NCBI RefSeq assembly: GCF_001644225.1
Contig: NZ_LSTV01000001.1
Span: 558,001-622,000 of the forward strand
From: Microbacterium oleivorans
GTDB lineage: Bacteria > Actinomycetota > Actinomycetes > Actinomycetales > Microbacteriaceae
Direction of reading: 5' to 3'
Length of the DNA stretch: 64,000 nt
Part shown: piece after piece, positions 1-9,100 of the stretch
How the letters are laid out: each line of letters begins with the position of its first letter
Position numbering within the stretch: the stretch's first letter is position 1
The notes under the pieces: generated by a model
Database searches by the model: none
The model's input: only the letters and a program-made list of their open reading frames with translations
Told to the model about the DNA's origin: nothing
Position numbers and translations under genes: made by a program

Positions 1-109
1 ACACGGGGAAGCTCGCGAGGTGCGCGTCCTCGTTCACCCGACGCCGCAGTCCGGTGTCGGTGAGCGATCCGCTGATGACCTCGACGTGCAGCGGACGGGG
101 GGAGGTCAT
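1..109 (-). CDS. PP2C-family serine/threonine protein phosphatase (N-terminus only)
   Basis: Only the first 36 codons are inside the window. Reading leftward from ATG at 109, the protein contains TDTGLRRRVNEDA, which matches the first metal-binding motif of PP2C phosphatases (the family pattern is roughly SDxGxxRxxNEDS). The ATG overlaps the TGA of the upstream FHA gene as ATGA, so the two are probably translationally coupled. It is the eighth gene of the kinase operon that starts at 14408 and would dephosphorylate targets of that kinase. The rest of the protein, including the other metal ligands, lies beyond position 1. Confidence 0.85.
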   Translation of the reverse strand, partial: MTSPRPLHVEVISGSLTDTGLRRRVNEDAHLASFPV

Positions 110-1269
110 CGGGCTCCTGCGTCGAGGAACAGCTCCGCGTCGCCGAGGAGGAACCGCCCCGAGACGGGGACCGGCATGCCCACCGCGATCTCGGCGTCGC
201 CGTCGCCGACGATCACGCCGTTGGTCGAGGACAGGTCGGTGATGCTCCAGCCGTCCTCGCCGCGGCGCAGCAGCGCGTGCGTCTTCGAGACCGTGCGGGT
301 GGCGTCGTCGACGGGGACGGGCTGGGCACCGGGCGCCTGCGCCGGGGGCGTCGGATTGCGACCGAGGACGACGAGATCGGCGGTGAGCGGGACCGTCTGC
401 CCGTTCGGGAGCCGCAGCGCGGCGCTCGGGCGTCGGTGCGCCGCGAGCACGGTGTGCTCCTCGACCTCGGTCGCCGCGGGGGCGGGGGCGGGCGGCAGCG
501 GCGCCACCGGGGCCGCCGGCGTGGCGGCGGGAGCCGCGGAGGGGGCCGGCGCGAGCGGCGGCGGCGACCACGGCGTGACCGGTGCGGCGGCGGGGAAGGG
601 GGTCGTCGAGGGCGGCGCGAAGGCGGTCGTGTCCGACAGGACGGATGCCGCGGCCGTCGTCGGCTGCGCGTCGCCCGCGAACGGCGTCGGCGGCAGTCCG
701 GTGCGTGGCAGGCCGTGCCACTGCGCCGAGCCCCACCCGATGACCGAGGCCCAGACGGGGAACAGGAGGACGCCCAGCACGACGAACCCGCCGCCCCGCT
801 CGAACCCGCGGTTCAGGGGGCCCATCATGCGGACGAGGAGGATGATCGCTCCCGCCGCGAAGAGGAGCACGAGGACGAGGGGCACCACCGTCGCGCCGAG
901 GAGCGCACCGGCGGCGTCGCCGCCCGAGCCGCCGAACGCGGCGTTCTGCGCCGACGCGACGAACACCGCGTTGAGGACCGAGGCGAGGATCGTGGTGAGC
1001 AGGCCCCCGCCGACGAGGACCGCCGCCCACCATCCCTTCATCCCGGCCACCTCGAACAGGGTCCAGAGGTTCAGCACCGGGATCCAGGCGCGCGCGGCGG
1101 GTCGGTCGACCTTCCGGAAGACGGCGCTCAGCGCGAGGGCGGTCCACACGTAGACACCGGCGGCGAGGACGAGCTGGACGAACGCCACCAGCAGCGACGC
1201 GACGGCGAGACCGGCGGCGGCCCCGGCCGCTTCGGCAGCCGTCGTCGCGAGAGGGATCTCCGTGGTCAT
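106..1269 (-). CDS. Membrane protein with DUF5684-like N-terminus and C-terminal FHA domain
   Basis: About 387 residues. The N-terminal third has three to four hydrophobic segments and the motif AWIPVLNLWTLFEVAG, typical of DUF5684 membrane proteins. A long Ala/Pro-rich linker follows. The last ~90 residues form an FHA phosphothreonine-binding domain (LGRNPTPP, SKTHALL, DLSSTNG). It should tether phosphorylated partners at the membrane. It sits between the transglutaminase-like protein and the PP2C phosphatase in the kinase operon. ATG at 1269 was chosen; an in-frame ATG at 1278 also has a purine-rich upstream region, so the start is uncertain by three residues. Confidence 0.85.
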   Translation of the reverse strand: MTTEIPLATTAAEAAGAAAGLAVASLLVAFVQLVLAAGVYVWTALALSAVFRKVDRPAARAWIPVLNLWTLFEVAGMKGWWAAVLVGGGLLTTILASVLNAVFVASAQNAAFGGSGGDAAGALLGATVVPLVLVLLFAAGAIILLVRMMGPLNRGFERGGGFVVLGVLLFPVWASVIGWGSAQWHGLPRTGLPPTPFAGDAQPTTAAASVLSDTTAFAPPSTTPFPAAAPVTPWSPPPLAPAPSAAPAATPAAPVAPLPPAPAPAATEVEEHTVLAAHRRPSAALRLPNGQTVPLTADLVVLGRNPTPPAQAPGAQPVPVDDATRTVSKTHALLRRGEDGWSITDLSSTNGVIVGDGDAEIAVGMPVPVSGRFLLGDAELFLDAGAR

Positions 1270-1326
1270 GCTCTGCATCCGTCCTGGCCCTCCGTCATCG
1301 ATTCCGTCGATCCCGCACCGCACACC

Positions 1327-3810
1327 CTATCGGCGCGCGGCCAGTCCGCGCGGGAGCAACGAGCGCAGCGACAGGCGCGCGCGCAGCCGCGCCCAGAAGC
1401 CCTTCTCCGCCGCGAAGCGCGCGCGTTCGGCCGCGACGATCCGCCAGAACTCCTCGTTCTCGGCCGCCGTCGGCGGCATCACGTCGAAGACCGACCGGTC
1501 CGCCCATGTCGCCAGGCGGGTGCCCGCCGCCTCCTCCGCGTCGCCGGCGAACAGGCGCGCGAGCTCCTGGCGCGTCAGATGGGCGGGAGCCGGGTACCCG
1601 TGGTCGACCGCCGTGTCGACGTACTCCTCCCAGCCGCCGGTGAAGCGCGCGGCGACGTCGCCACGCCGGCGGCCACGCCGCCGCAGCGCCTTGACGGCGA
1701 GGATCGTGACGAGCGGGCCGACGAGGACGATCACCGCGAGCAGCGAGACGCCGCCCACGCGCACCGCGGCCCACAGCGCCGACAGGTCGCGCTCCTGCGG
1801 GGCGGCCTCGGGGGCGCTCTGATCGCCGTCGGAGGGCGACGCGTCGGCGGGGAGCACCGGCTCGGCGTCCTCCCGGCTCACCTCGGTCGGGTTCTCGGGA
1901 TCGCGCCGCTGCTCGAGATCGGGCGACGGGAAGCTCTCGTGCTGGGGGGTCACGTCGACGGGGAGCCAGCCCCCCGCGGCATCCGCCACCTCGACCCACG
2001 CGGCGAGATCGCCGCCGCGGCATCGTCCCTCGTCGCACACGGGCAGGTCCTCGTCCGAAGCGAGCCGCGTCCCCACGACGACCCGGGCGTCGAACCCGAG
2101 CTGGTCGGCGATGAGCATCGCCGCGACCGCGAACTGCTCGTCGTCGCCGACGGCGGCCACGAGGTCGGCGTCCGTGCCGCCGGGAGCCTGCGCCTCGCGC
2201 TCGAGCAGCTGCGTGAACAGCGTCCCGATGCGGTCGGCCGAATGCCCGGCGCGGGAGGGCTGGAAGCCGGCCCCGTCGAGCTCCCGCATCCAGGCGGGGA
2301 CGGAGCCTCCCGGCAGCTGCAGCGCGTGGCTCAGGTAGCCGCGGCTGCGGAGGCGGTCGACGAGCGTCTCGAGGGCCGCGCCGCCCGTACCGGCATCCTG
2401 GCTCTCCATCCACTCCGTCAGCGAGGCCGGGACGACCTCCGCCGGCAGGGACGGTCCGCTGCGGGACGGGGTGAGGGATGCCACGGGTCCCGCCGCCTCG
2501 GAGGGGGATGCGGCGAGCCGGTAGGCGTCCCCGGTCTGCAGACCGTTCCCTGCGATCTCGATCGCGGCACCCGTGGCGGCGTTGTGGAAGAAGCCGTCCG
2601 CGAGCTCGGCCGCGCGGGGACCGTCGAACGACACGGCGCGCAGGTCGCCGACGGTCGGCACCCAGATCCCCGTGCCGGCGTCGATGCGCACCGTCAGGTC
2701 GATCTCGCCGGTGCCAGCCGGGTCGAGCCGGGACGGGACGCGGGTGAACGCCGTCGCCGGGTCGGTGAGGCCCGCCTGCGGGTCGACCGCGCGCACCGTC
2801 CGGCCGTCGTAGAAGGGGAGCGTCGCGAGCCGTACCCGCTCCGCGCCGGCGGCGGGGGAGACGGTGAAGAGGGGTTCGTCGAAGCGGTCATCGCCGAACG
2901 AGGCGCGGTACGCGGCGAGCGGGCTCGGCGCGCGTTCGAGCTCGAGCACCGGGTCGACGACGCTCCGCGCCACCTCGCGCGGCTGGTCCGCGAGCGCCCA
3001 CGGCCCCCACAGTGCGGCGACCGCCGCGGCCACGACGACCATGCCCGTCGCGGTCCCGACGCGCGCCGCTAGCCCGCGCCGGCGACCGCCCGGGCCGCGC
3101 GCCACCCCGGAGGCGGCGGCCGCCGTGGCGAGGGCCCGGCGCCGGTCGTGACCGGACCGCCACACCACCGCGACGAGCGCCGTGACGATCGCGGCGACAC
3201 CGAGCAGGGTCTCGGGCTGCACCGCGACCGGGCCGACCCGCACGGGCGAGGCGAGCGAGCGCGCGCCGAAGGCGACCCCGAAGACGGTGGGCAGGAGCGC
3301 GAGGGCGACCGCCGGCATCCACCGCCGACGACTGCGCCACGCGATCGACAGCGCGGCTACCGTGCAGCCGAGGAAGAGGAAGAGGGCCGGGGCGAGTGTC
3401 GCCTGATACGACCCGAGCGGGAGGTCGAGGGTCAGCAGGTCCTTCCACCCCGTGACGGGGGCGGTCGCGACGTCGACGAGGGCGTCGACGGCGGCGTCGG
3501 GCGAGGCGAGCGACCCCGCCGCGGCCACCGGCACCCCGAGCGCGATGTACGCGCCGAGGGCGGCGAGGGCGATCCACCAGCCCGACCAGCGCCAGCGGGT
3601 GCCGAGGGCGGCCACGAGGTGACCGGCGGCGATGCCGACGGTCAGGGCGACGACGAGGGCGGTGCTGCGGTAGATCGGCCAGGTCGCGACGGCCCCGACG
3701 GCGAGGACGAGATCGAGGACGAGCGCCTGGCCGACGAAGAAGCCCGCACGCGACGGGTTCCGGCGCCGCCGGGCCCGGCGCGGCGGGACGACCTCGACTG
3801 GGGCGGTCAC
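1327..3810 (-). CDS. TgpA-like transglutaminase-fold membrane protein, catalytic residues lost
   Basis: 827 residues starting at GTG 3810 (GTGA overlap with the DUF58 stop). The N-terminal ~200 residues hold about six membrane helices. An extracellular transglutaminase-like domain follows, then a helix near residue 690 and a cytoplasmic tail resembling DUF4129. Active homologues carry GDCE.F with the catalytic Cys and HAWVEV with the catalytic His. Here the motifs read GDDEQFA (about residue 556) and LAAWVEV (about residue 603), so Cys is Asp and His is Ala. The downstream PVDVTP is retained. The fold is probably intact but a classical transglutaminase or protease activity is unlikely. It is the 'tgm' member of the PFNA-like operon. 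Confidence 0.88.
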   Translation of the reverse strand: MTAPVEVVPPRRARRRRNPSRAGFFVGQALVLDLVLAVGAVATWPIYRSTALVVALTVGIAAGHLVAALGTRWRWSGWWIALAALGAYIALGVPVAAAGSLASPDAAVDALVDVATAPVTGWKDLLTLDLPLGSYQATLAPALFLFLGCTVAALSIAWRSRRRWMPAVALALLPTVFGVAFGARSLASPVRVGPVAVQPETLLGVAAIVTALVAVVWRSGHDRRRALATAAAASGVARGPGGRRRGLAARVGTATGMVVVAAAVAALWGPWALADQPREVARSVVDPVLELERAPSPLAAYRASFGDDRFDEPLFTVSPAAGAERVRLATLPFYDGRTVRAVDPQAGLTDPATAFTRVPSRLDPAGTGEIDLTVRIDAGTGIWVPTVGDLRAVSFDGPRAAELADGFFHNAATGAAIEIAGNGLQTGDAYRLAASPSEAAGPVASLTPSRSGPSLPAEVVPASLTEWMESQDAGTGGAALETLVDRLRSRGYLSHALQLPGGSVPAWMRELDGAGFQPSRAGHSADRIGTLFTQLLEREAQAPGGTDADLVAAVGDDEQFAVAAMLIADQLGFDARVVVGTRLASDEDLPVCDEGRCRGGDLAAWVEVADAAGGWLPVDVTPQHESFPSPDLEQRRDPENPTEVSREDAEPVLPADASPSDGDQSAPEAAPQERDLSALWAAVRVGGVSLLAVIVLVGPLVTILAVKALRRRGRRRGDVAARFTGGWEEYVDTAVDHGYPAPAHLTRQELARLFAGDAEEAAGTRLATWADRSVFDVMPPTAAENEEFWRIVAAERARFAAEKGFWARLRARLSLRSLLPRGLAARR

Positions 3811-5156
3811 GACTGCGCGCCCTTCGCGAGCAGCTGACGCAGGTCGTCGAGCAGCCCGATGGAGATGACGGTCATGCTGCCGAGCCGCCGGATGCCGGGC
3901 TCGGCCGTCGGCGCGCACACGAGGGCGACGACGGCCACCTCGGGGCCGAAGGCGAGCGCGGCGCTCTGCAGCTGCGTCGGGGTGAGGGGCGATCCGCAGA
4001 CGAGGAAGGCGATCGACGCGTCGCCGTGGCGCGTCGAGGCGAGCGAGGCGACCTCGCGCAGCGGACTCGGATTCACGCCTCGGTCGAGCCCGGCGAAGTC
4101 GTCGAGCAGGGTCCGGGTCGAGATCGTCGTGAGCGTTCGGAAGGTCCGCATCCGGCCGCGCGCGAACTCGGGGATCTCGGCACCGGTGACGACGGCGACG
4201 TCGCGGCCGTCGCGGATCCCGCGGACGCCGATGGATGCCGCGGCGCTGACCGCGAGCTCGAACTCGTCGTCGTCGGCGAACTCGTCGCCGCCGCGCCCGA
4301 CCACGAGGATCATGCGGGAGCGGCGGGTCTCCTCGTACTGGCGCACCATCATGGCGCCCGTCTTCGCGGTCGACTTCCAGTGCACCTGACGGGGGGAGTC
4401 GCCCGGGACGTAGGGGCGGAGCGCGTGGAAGGAGAAGTCGACGTCGACGATCGTCCGTGAGGGGCTCCCCTCCAGGTCGCGGATGAGCCCGGTCGCGGAG
4501 CTGCGCAGCGCCGTCGTCACCGGATGCACGTAGAGCGTGTGCGTCTCCTGCCACGTCGCTTCGCGGGTGAGGATGCCGAGGGGGTCCCCGCGGACCGTGC
4601 GCGCGGGGCCGACCGTCACGATGCCCCGTCGGCGCGTCGGGATGACGACGGTCTCGGCGACCTCGTGCCGGGGCCGCAGCAGGGGAACGTGGACGTCGAC
4701 GAGCCCGTCGCCGACGGGGAGGTCGACGCGACCGGGCAGGGCCGTCCGGCGGCCCACGTTCGCCACGACGAGCCGCCCCTCGACGGGTGTGCCCGCCACG
4801 ACGCGGTCGTGGGCCAGGCGCAGGGTCACCTCGTAGGCGCGCGCGCCGAACAGGAACGGCACCGACAGGAGCAGCAGGAGCGCCGCCGCCCCGCCCGCGA
4901 CGGCGAACTCGAGCAGCCCGAAGGCGACGCCGGCGGCGAGTCCGATCACCGCCACGGCGACGACGACCCAGCCCGCGGGCGAGACGGTGTCAGCGACGGA
5001 GCGCCCCACCCGGGCGGCCGCGCGGCGCAGTCGGCGCCACCCGTGCAGGCTCCGCACGGCGAGCACGGCGGTGCCCCGTCCGCCCTCGAAGCCCGTGCGG
5101 GTGTACCCGGTCGCCGCCGACGTCCGGGTCAGTCGCGACTCGGTGGACGAACTCAC
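3807..5156 (-). CDS. DUF58 domain membrane protein
   Basis: 449 residues, from GTG at 5156 overlapping the MoxR stop as GTGA. Two adjacent hydrophobic segments at residues ~55-105 are followed by a beta-rich region and the DUF58 signature around residue 250 (YVPGDSPRQVHWKSTAKTG). The C-terminal part resembles a von Willebrand A fold. DUF58 proteins nearly always pair with MoxR ATPases and transglutaminase-like membrane proteins, as here on both sides. The exact biochemical role of DUF58 proteins is unknown; a chaperone or assembly role with MoxR is usually proposed. Confidence 0.9.
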   Translation of the reverse strand: MSSSTESRLTRTSAATGYTRTGFEGGRGTAVLAVRSLHGWRRLRRAAARVGRSVADTVSPAGWVVVAVAVIGLAAGVAFGLLEFAVAGGAAALLLLLSVPFLFGARAYEVTLRLAHDRVVAGTPVEGRLVVANVGRRTALPGRVDLPVGDGLVDVHVPLLRPRHEVAETVVIPTRRRGIVTVGPARTVRGDPLGILTREATWQETHTLYVHPVTTALRSSATGLIRDLEGSPSRTIVDVDFSFHALRPYVPGDSPRQVHWKSTAKTGAMMVRQYEETRRSRMILVVGRGGDEFADDDEFELAVSAAASIGVRGIRDGRDVAVVTGAEIPEFARGRMRTFRTLTTISTRTLLDDFAGLDRGVNPSPLREVASLASTRHGDASIAFLVCGSPLTPTQLQSAALAFGPEVAVVALVCAPTAEPGIRRLGSMTVISIGLLDDLRQLLAKGAQS

Positions 5157-6181
5157 ACGTTCTCTCGCTGACCGCGGTCGTCGGCGCGCTCCTGCTGCGA
5201 GGGCGGCACGACGTCCAGGAGCACCTGGCCGACGACTGCCTCGGCGGTGACGCCGTCGAACTCCGCCTCGGGGTCGAGGATCAACCGGTGCGCGAGCACC
5301 GGGACGGCGAGCGCCTTGACGTCGTCCGGGGTCACGTAGGTCCGGCGGTGCGCGAGCGCCCACGTGCGGGCCGCCTTCGTGAGGGCGAGGGCGCCGCGCA
5401 CGCTCACGCCCAGGCGCACCTCGCGGGCGAGCCGGGTGGCCTCGACGATGCGCGCGATGTAGTCCAGGACGAGGGGGTTGAGGTAGCCGCCGCGGGCGAT
5501 GTCGGCCATGCTGACGACGCCCTGCGGCGTGATGACGGGGCCGACCTCGCGCGGGCCGTCGCCGGACCCGTCGAGGATCCGGATGGTTGCGGCGCGGTCG
5601 GGGTAGCCGAGCGAGGTCTTCATGAGGAAGCGGTCGAGCTGCGCTTCGGGCAGTCGGTAGGTGCCGGCCTGCTCGACGGGGTTCTGGGTGGCGACGACGA
5701 GGAAGGGGACGCCGACGCCGCGCGTGACGCCGTCGACGGTGACGTGGCCCTCTTCCATCACCTCGAGCAGCGCCGACTGCGTCTTGGGCGACGCGCGGTT
5801 GATCTCGTCCGCCAGCACGACGTTCGCGAAGATCGGTCCCTGGTGGAACTCGAACTCGCCGCGGCGCTGGTCGTAGACGGTGATCCCCGTGACGTCGCCG
5901 GGGAGGAGGTCGGGGGTGAACTGGATGCGGGAGCTCGTGCCCTGCACCGAGCGCCCCATCGCGCGGGCGAGCGAGGTCTTGCCTGTCCCCGGGTAGTCCT
6001 CGAGCAGCAGGTGCCCCTCGGAGATCATCGCCGTGAAGGCGAGCTCGATGACGTGGCGCTTGCCGAGCACGACCTGCTCGACGTTGTCGACGAGCTTCGT
6101 GAAGGTGTCGGCGAACCAGGCGCTCTGCTCCTGGGTGATCGTCATCTCGGTCCTCTCGGGTCGCGGGGCGGGGGAGGTCAT
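5153..6181 (-). CDS. MoxR-family AAA+ ATPase
   Basis: 342 residues if translation starts at ATG 6181, which overlaps the preceding stop as ATGA. A second in-frame ATG at 6145 has a GAGAGGA sequence upstream and is a fair alternative. Walker A is EDYPGTGKTSLA near residue 64; Walker B is VVLADEINRA near residue 120, followed by the sensor region VVATQNPVEQAGTYRLPEAQ. MoxR ATPases act as chaperones for protein or metal-cofactor assembly, commonly with DUF58/VWA partners. It is the 'AAA-ATP' member of the PFNA-like operon and is probably cytoplasmic. Confidence 0.95.
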   Translation of the reverse strand: MTSPAPRPERTEMTITQEQSAWFADTFTKLVDNVEQVVLGKRHVIELAFTAMISEGHLLLEDYPGTGKTSLARAMGRSVQGTSSRIQFTPDLLPGDVTGITVYDQRRGEFEFHQGPIFANVVLADEINRASPKTQSALLEVMEEGHVTVDGVTRGVGVPFLVVATQNPVEQAGTYRLPEAQLDRFLMKTSLGYPDRAATIRILDGSGDGPREVGPVITPQGVVSMADIARGGYLNPLVLDYIARIVEATRLAREVRLGVSVRGALALTKAARTWALAHRRTYVTPDDVKALAVPVLAHRLILDPEAEFDGVTAEAVVGQVLLDVVPPSQQERADDRGQRENV

Positions 6182-9100
6182 GGTGCCTCCGTGCCCGGCG
6201 GCGTGGTGTCGGTGGGCTCGGTGGGATCCGAGTCTGCCGGGGGAGGTTCGGCGGGCGGCGGGATCTGCGCGCAGTCGATGCCCACCGTCAGCTGATCGAG
6301 TTCGCGCAGGGCGCCGGTCCACCGGATCGTGTACTCGACCCGCAGCGGTCCGAGTTCTCCCTCGGTGACATCCTTGCGGACGGATGCCACGTCTTCGCCG
6401 ATGCCGCTCGGGAACCAGTCCGGGGTGTCCTCGTCGGACCGGCACGACGGCAGGTTGCTCGTGGCGACGAACACGGGCCAGTCGGCGCTGCCGCGGGCGG
6501 GCACGATGGGGGTCGGGTCGGAGCATTCGACCGCGATGCCGACGAAGGTGTCGCACCACTGCGCGGCCCACCGGTCGCCGGGCTCGTTCAGGCGCGGGGC
6601 GAACGCATCGACCACTCGTCCATTGCGGAGGTACCGCAGGCGCGCGTCCTCGAACGGCGGCGCGCCCGGATCGCTGTGGGCGCTCGCCGCATACGTGAAG
6701 CCCGACCCCTGGTCGCCGGTCGGGGTGGGCGACACGGTGTAGGTGAGCTCACCCGGTGCGCTGACGTTGCCGGTCGGTCGGCCGGTGATCTCGCCGGTGG
6801 TCACGCCGAAGCCGTCGCGGCCCTGATACGTGCTCGTGACGCAGGCGTAGACCGTCTTGGAGCGGAAGGGCTCTGCCGCGAAGGTCCGGCGGGACTCGCG
6901 GCTGTCGGGGGTGCAGGCCGCGGCCGACTCGTCGCTGAACCCGAACAGCGGCTCGGTGCCGTCGCTCTCGGCGGTGACCTGCGCCGTGACGGTCATGGAG
7001 TCGGAGGTCGTCGTCTGGGTGAGGGTCACGGTCGGGGCTCCGACGCCGTGGGCGCGCAGGTCGAGGGAGCGCCCCTCGCTCGACCCGCCGGCGACGCGGG
7101 GCAGTTCGAACTCCGTGAGCGGGGTCGCCGTCAGGGTCTGCGCCTCGTTCGAGCCGATGCGGTAGCCCGTGAAGACCGCCGTGCCGTCCCGCACCGGTTG
7201 GGCGGCGCTGCCGGCGACGCCGCCCTGCAGTCGCACGCTCCCGGTCGTGTCGTCGAGTCCCGTGATCGTGACGGTCGCGCGTCCGCCGTCGCGGCCGTTC
7301 GGCACGGGGTCGAAGCTCGCTCCGGTCGGCCGCGCCGGGGGACGGTACGACCACGCCTCGGTGCGGACCGTCCCGCGGGAGGTGCCCACGGCGTTGACCG
7401 CCCGGACCTCGTAGACCCGCTGCTCGCCCACGGGCGCGGCGATGGGCTCGCACCTGCCCGAGGCCGGGCACGAGGCGACTTCGCGGCCGCCCGTCGTGAT
7501 CCGGTACCCCTCGACGGCCGGGTAGGAGGCGGCATCCGAGGTCACCCGCAGGGTCACCGAATCCGCCGTGTAGGCGGTCCATTCCAGTCGGGTGGGGTCG
7601 GCGGGCAGTCCCCGCAGGTCGAGCACGACCGACCCGTTGCGATCGCCGCTGGACTGGCGGCCCTGGGCGTCCTCGACGACGAAGGTCCCGGCGCAGCGCG
7701 CCGCCCCCTCGGCATCCGATCGCCAGCTCGCCCGCACCGCGCGGTCGCCCGCGGGCGCGAAGCTCACCCCGTCGCAGTTGCCGGCGCTCGCCGCCGCGAC
7801 CACGCGCAGGGGGGTGCCCGGGAGCGGGTTCACCTCGCCGTCGGCGCCGATCACCTCGATCGTGCACGAGGAGCGCCCGTCGGACTGCGAGCAGGTCTGC
7901 ACCGCCGATCCGCCGCGCGGGAGCGCGGAGGGGGACGGTCCGACGGTGAGCACGAGGCTCGCGGGGCTCGCGTCGGGGTGGCTCGGGAGCGAGACCCGGA
8001 CCTGCTCCTCGCGGCCGGGACGCGCCTCGTCGAGGGCCGTCACCGAGACGACGGCGCCGTCGGCGGCCACCTCGAACTGGTCCCCGCCGTAGGCGACGTC
8101 GAAGACGAGGGCGTTCTCGTCGGCGACTCCCGCCCACCGCACCATCCGGGTGAGGTCGTACGTCTGGGTCTGGCCGGGACGGACGCCGAGCGAGGCGCTG
8201 CGCAGCGACGGCTGCGGGATCTCCGCCTCGACCTCGATGGGCAGCGCGAGATACGTCGGCTGGTCCTGGCCGGCGACGCGGGCCGCGACGATGCACGAAT
8301 CCCGCCAGGGCGCCCCGCGCCCGGCCGCGTACCGCACGACGGTGCCCGACACGACGCGGCAGGAGGCGTCCGCCCGGGCCCCGCCGGCCTTCGTGCCGTC
8401 GGCGTCCACGACGAGGACGGCGTCGTCCGGCAGCGCCACGAGGTCGGCGACGTCCGTCTCGACACTCTCGCCCTCGCGCACCCGCAGCGGGTCGACGTCC
8501 GCGCGCAGGGCCACCCGGATGTCGTCCGTCCCGGGCACCCGCAGGAAGCCGTACGTCGTGACCTCGCTGCCGTCGTACGCGGTCCCCGTGACGGTGAAGG
8601 GGATCAGGCGGGTGCGCTCGGGGAGTGGCCCCGAAATCCGCCAGCCCGACACGCGGAGGTCTCGCTGCTCGCCCCACAGCCGCAGCGACAGTCCCGACGG
8701 GTCTCCCGCATTCCAGGCGACCCGGCCGCTCAGGACATCGACGCCGCGGGGGAAACCGTCGCGGTCCTCGATCGAGAGGACCGTGTCGGAGATCACCGGA
8801 TGATCGGGGACGGGGTCGCGGACGACCTTCACCACGAGCAGCCCGATCGCGGTGTCGCCGTCGGTGTTCGACACCTCGTACGAGTACGAGAAGGTCCCGA
8901 GGGCCGTCCCGGCCACGACGGTTACGGCGCCGTCGTCGGCGACCGTGATGCGCTCGGAAAGCGCGGCGTACTCGGGACTGTCCTCGGGCGCGTTCGGCGT
9001 GACGCCCGTCAGGCCGAGCGTGCTCCCGAACGGGTCCACGTCGTTGTCGGCGGGGCGGACGACGACGGTGCTGTCGGCTCCGGCCTGCACCTGGACGTAG

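Noticed and set aside
277..3072. 931-codon plus-strand open frame
   Set aside because: It is antisense to the FHA and transglutaminase-like genes, with Arg/Gly-rich low-complexity translation.
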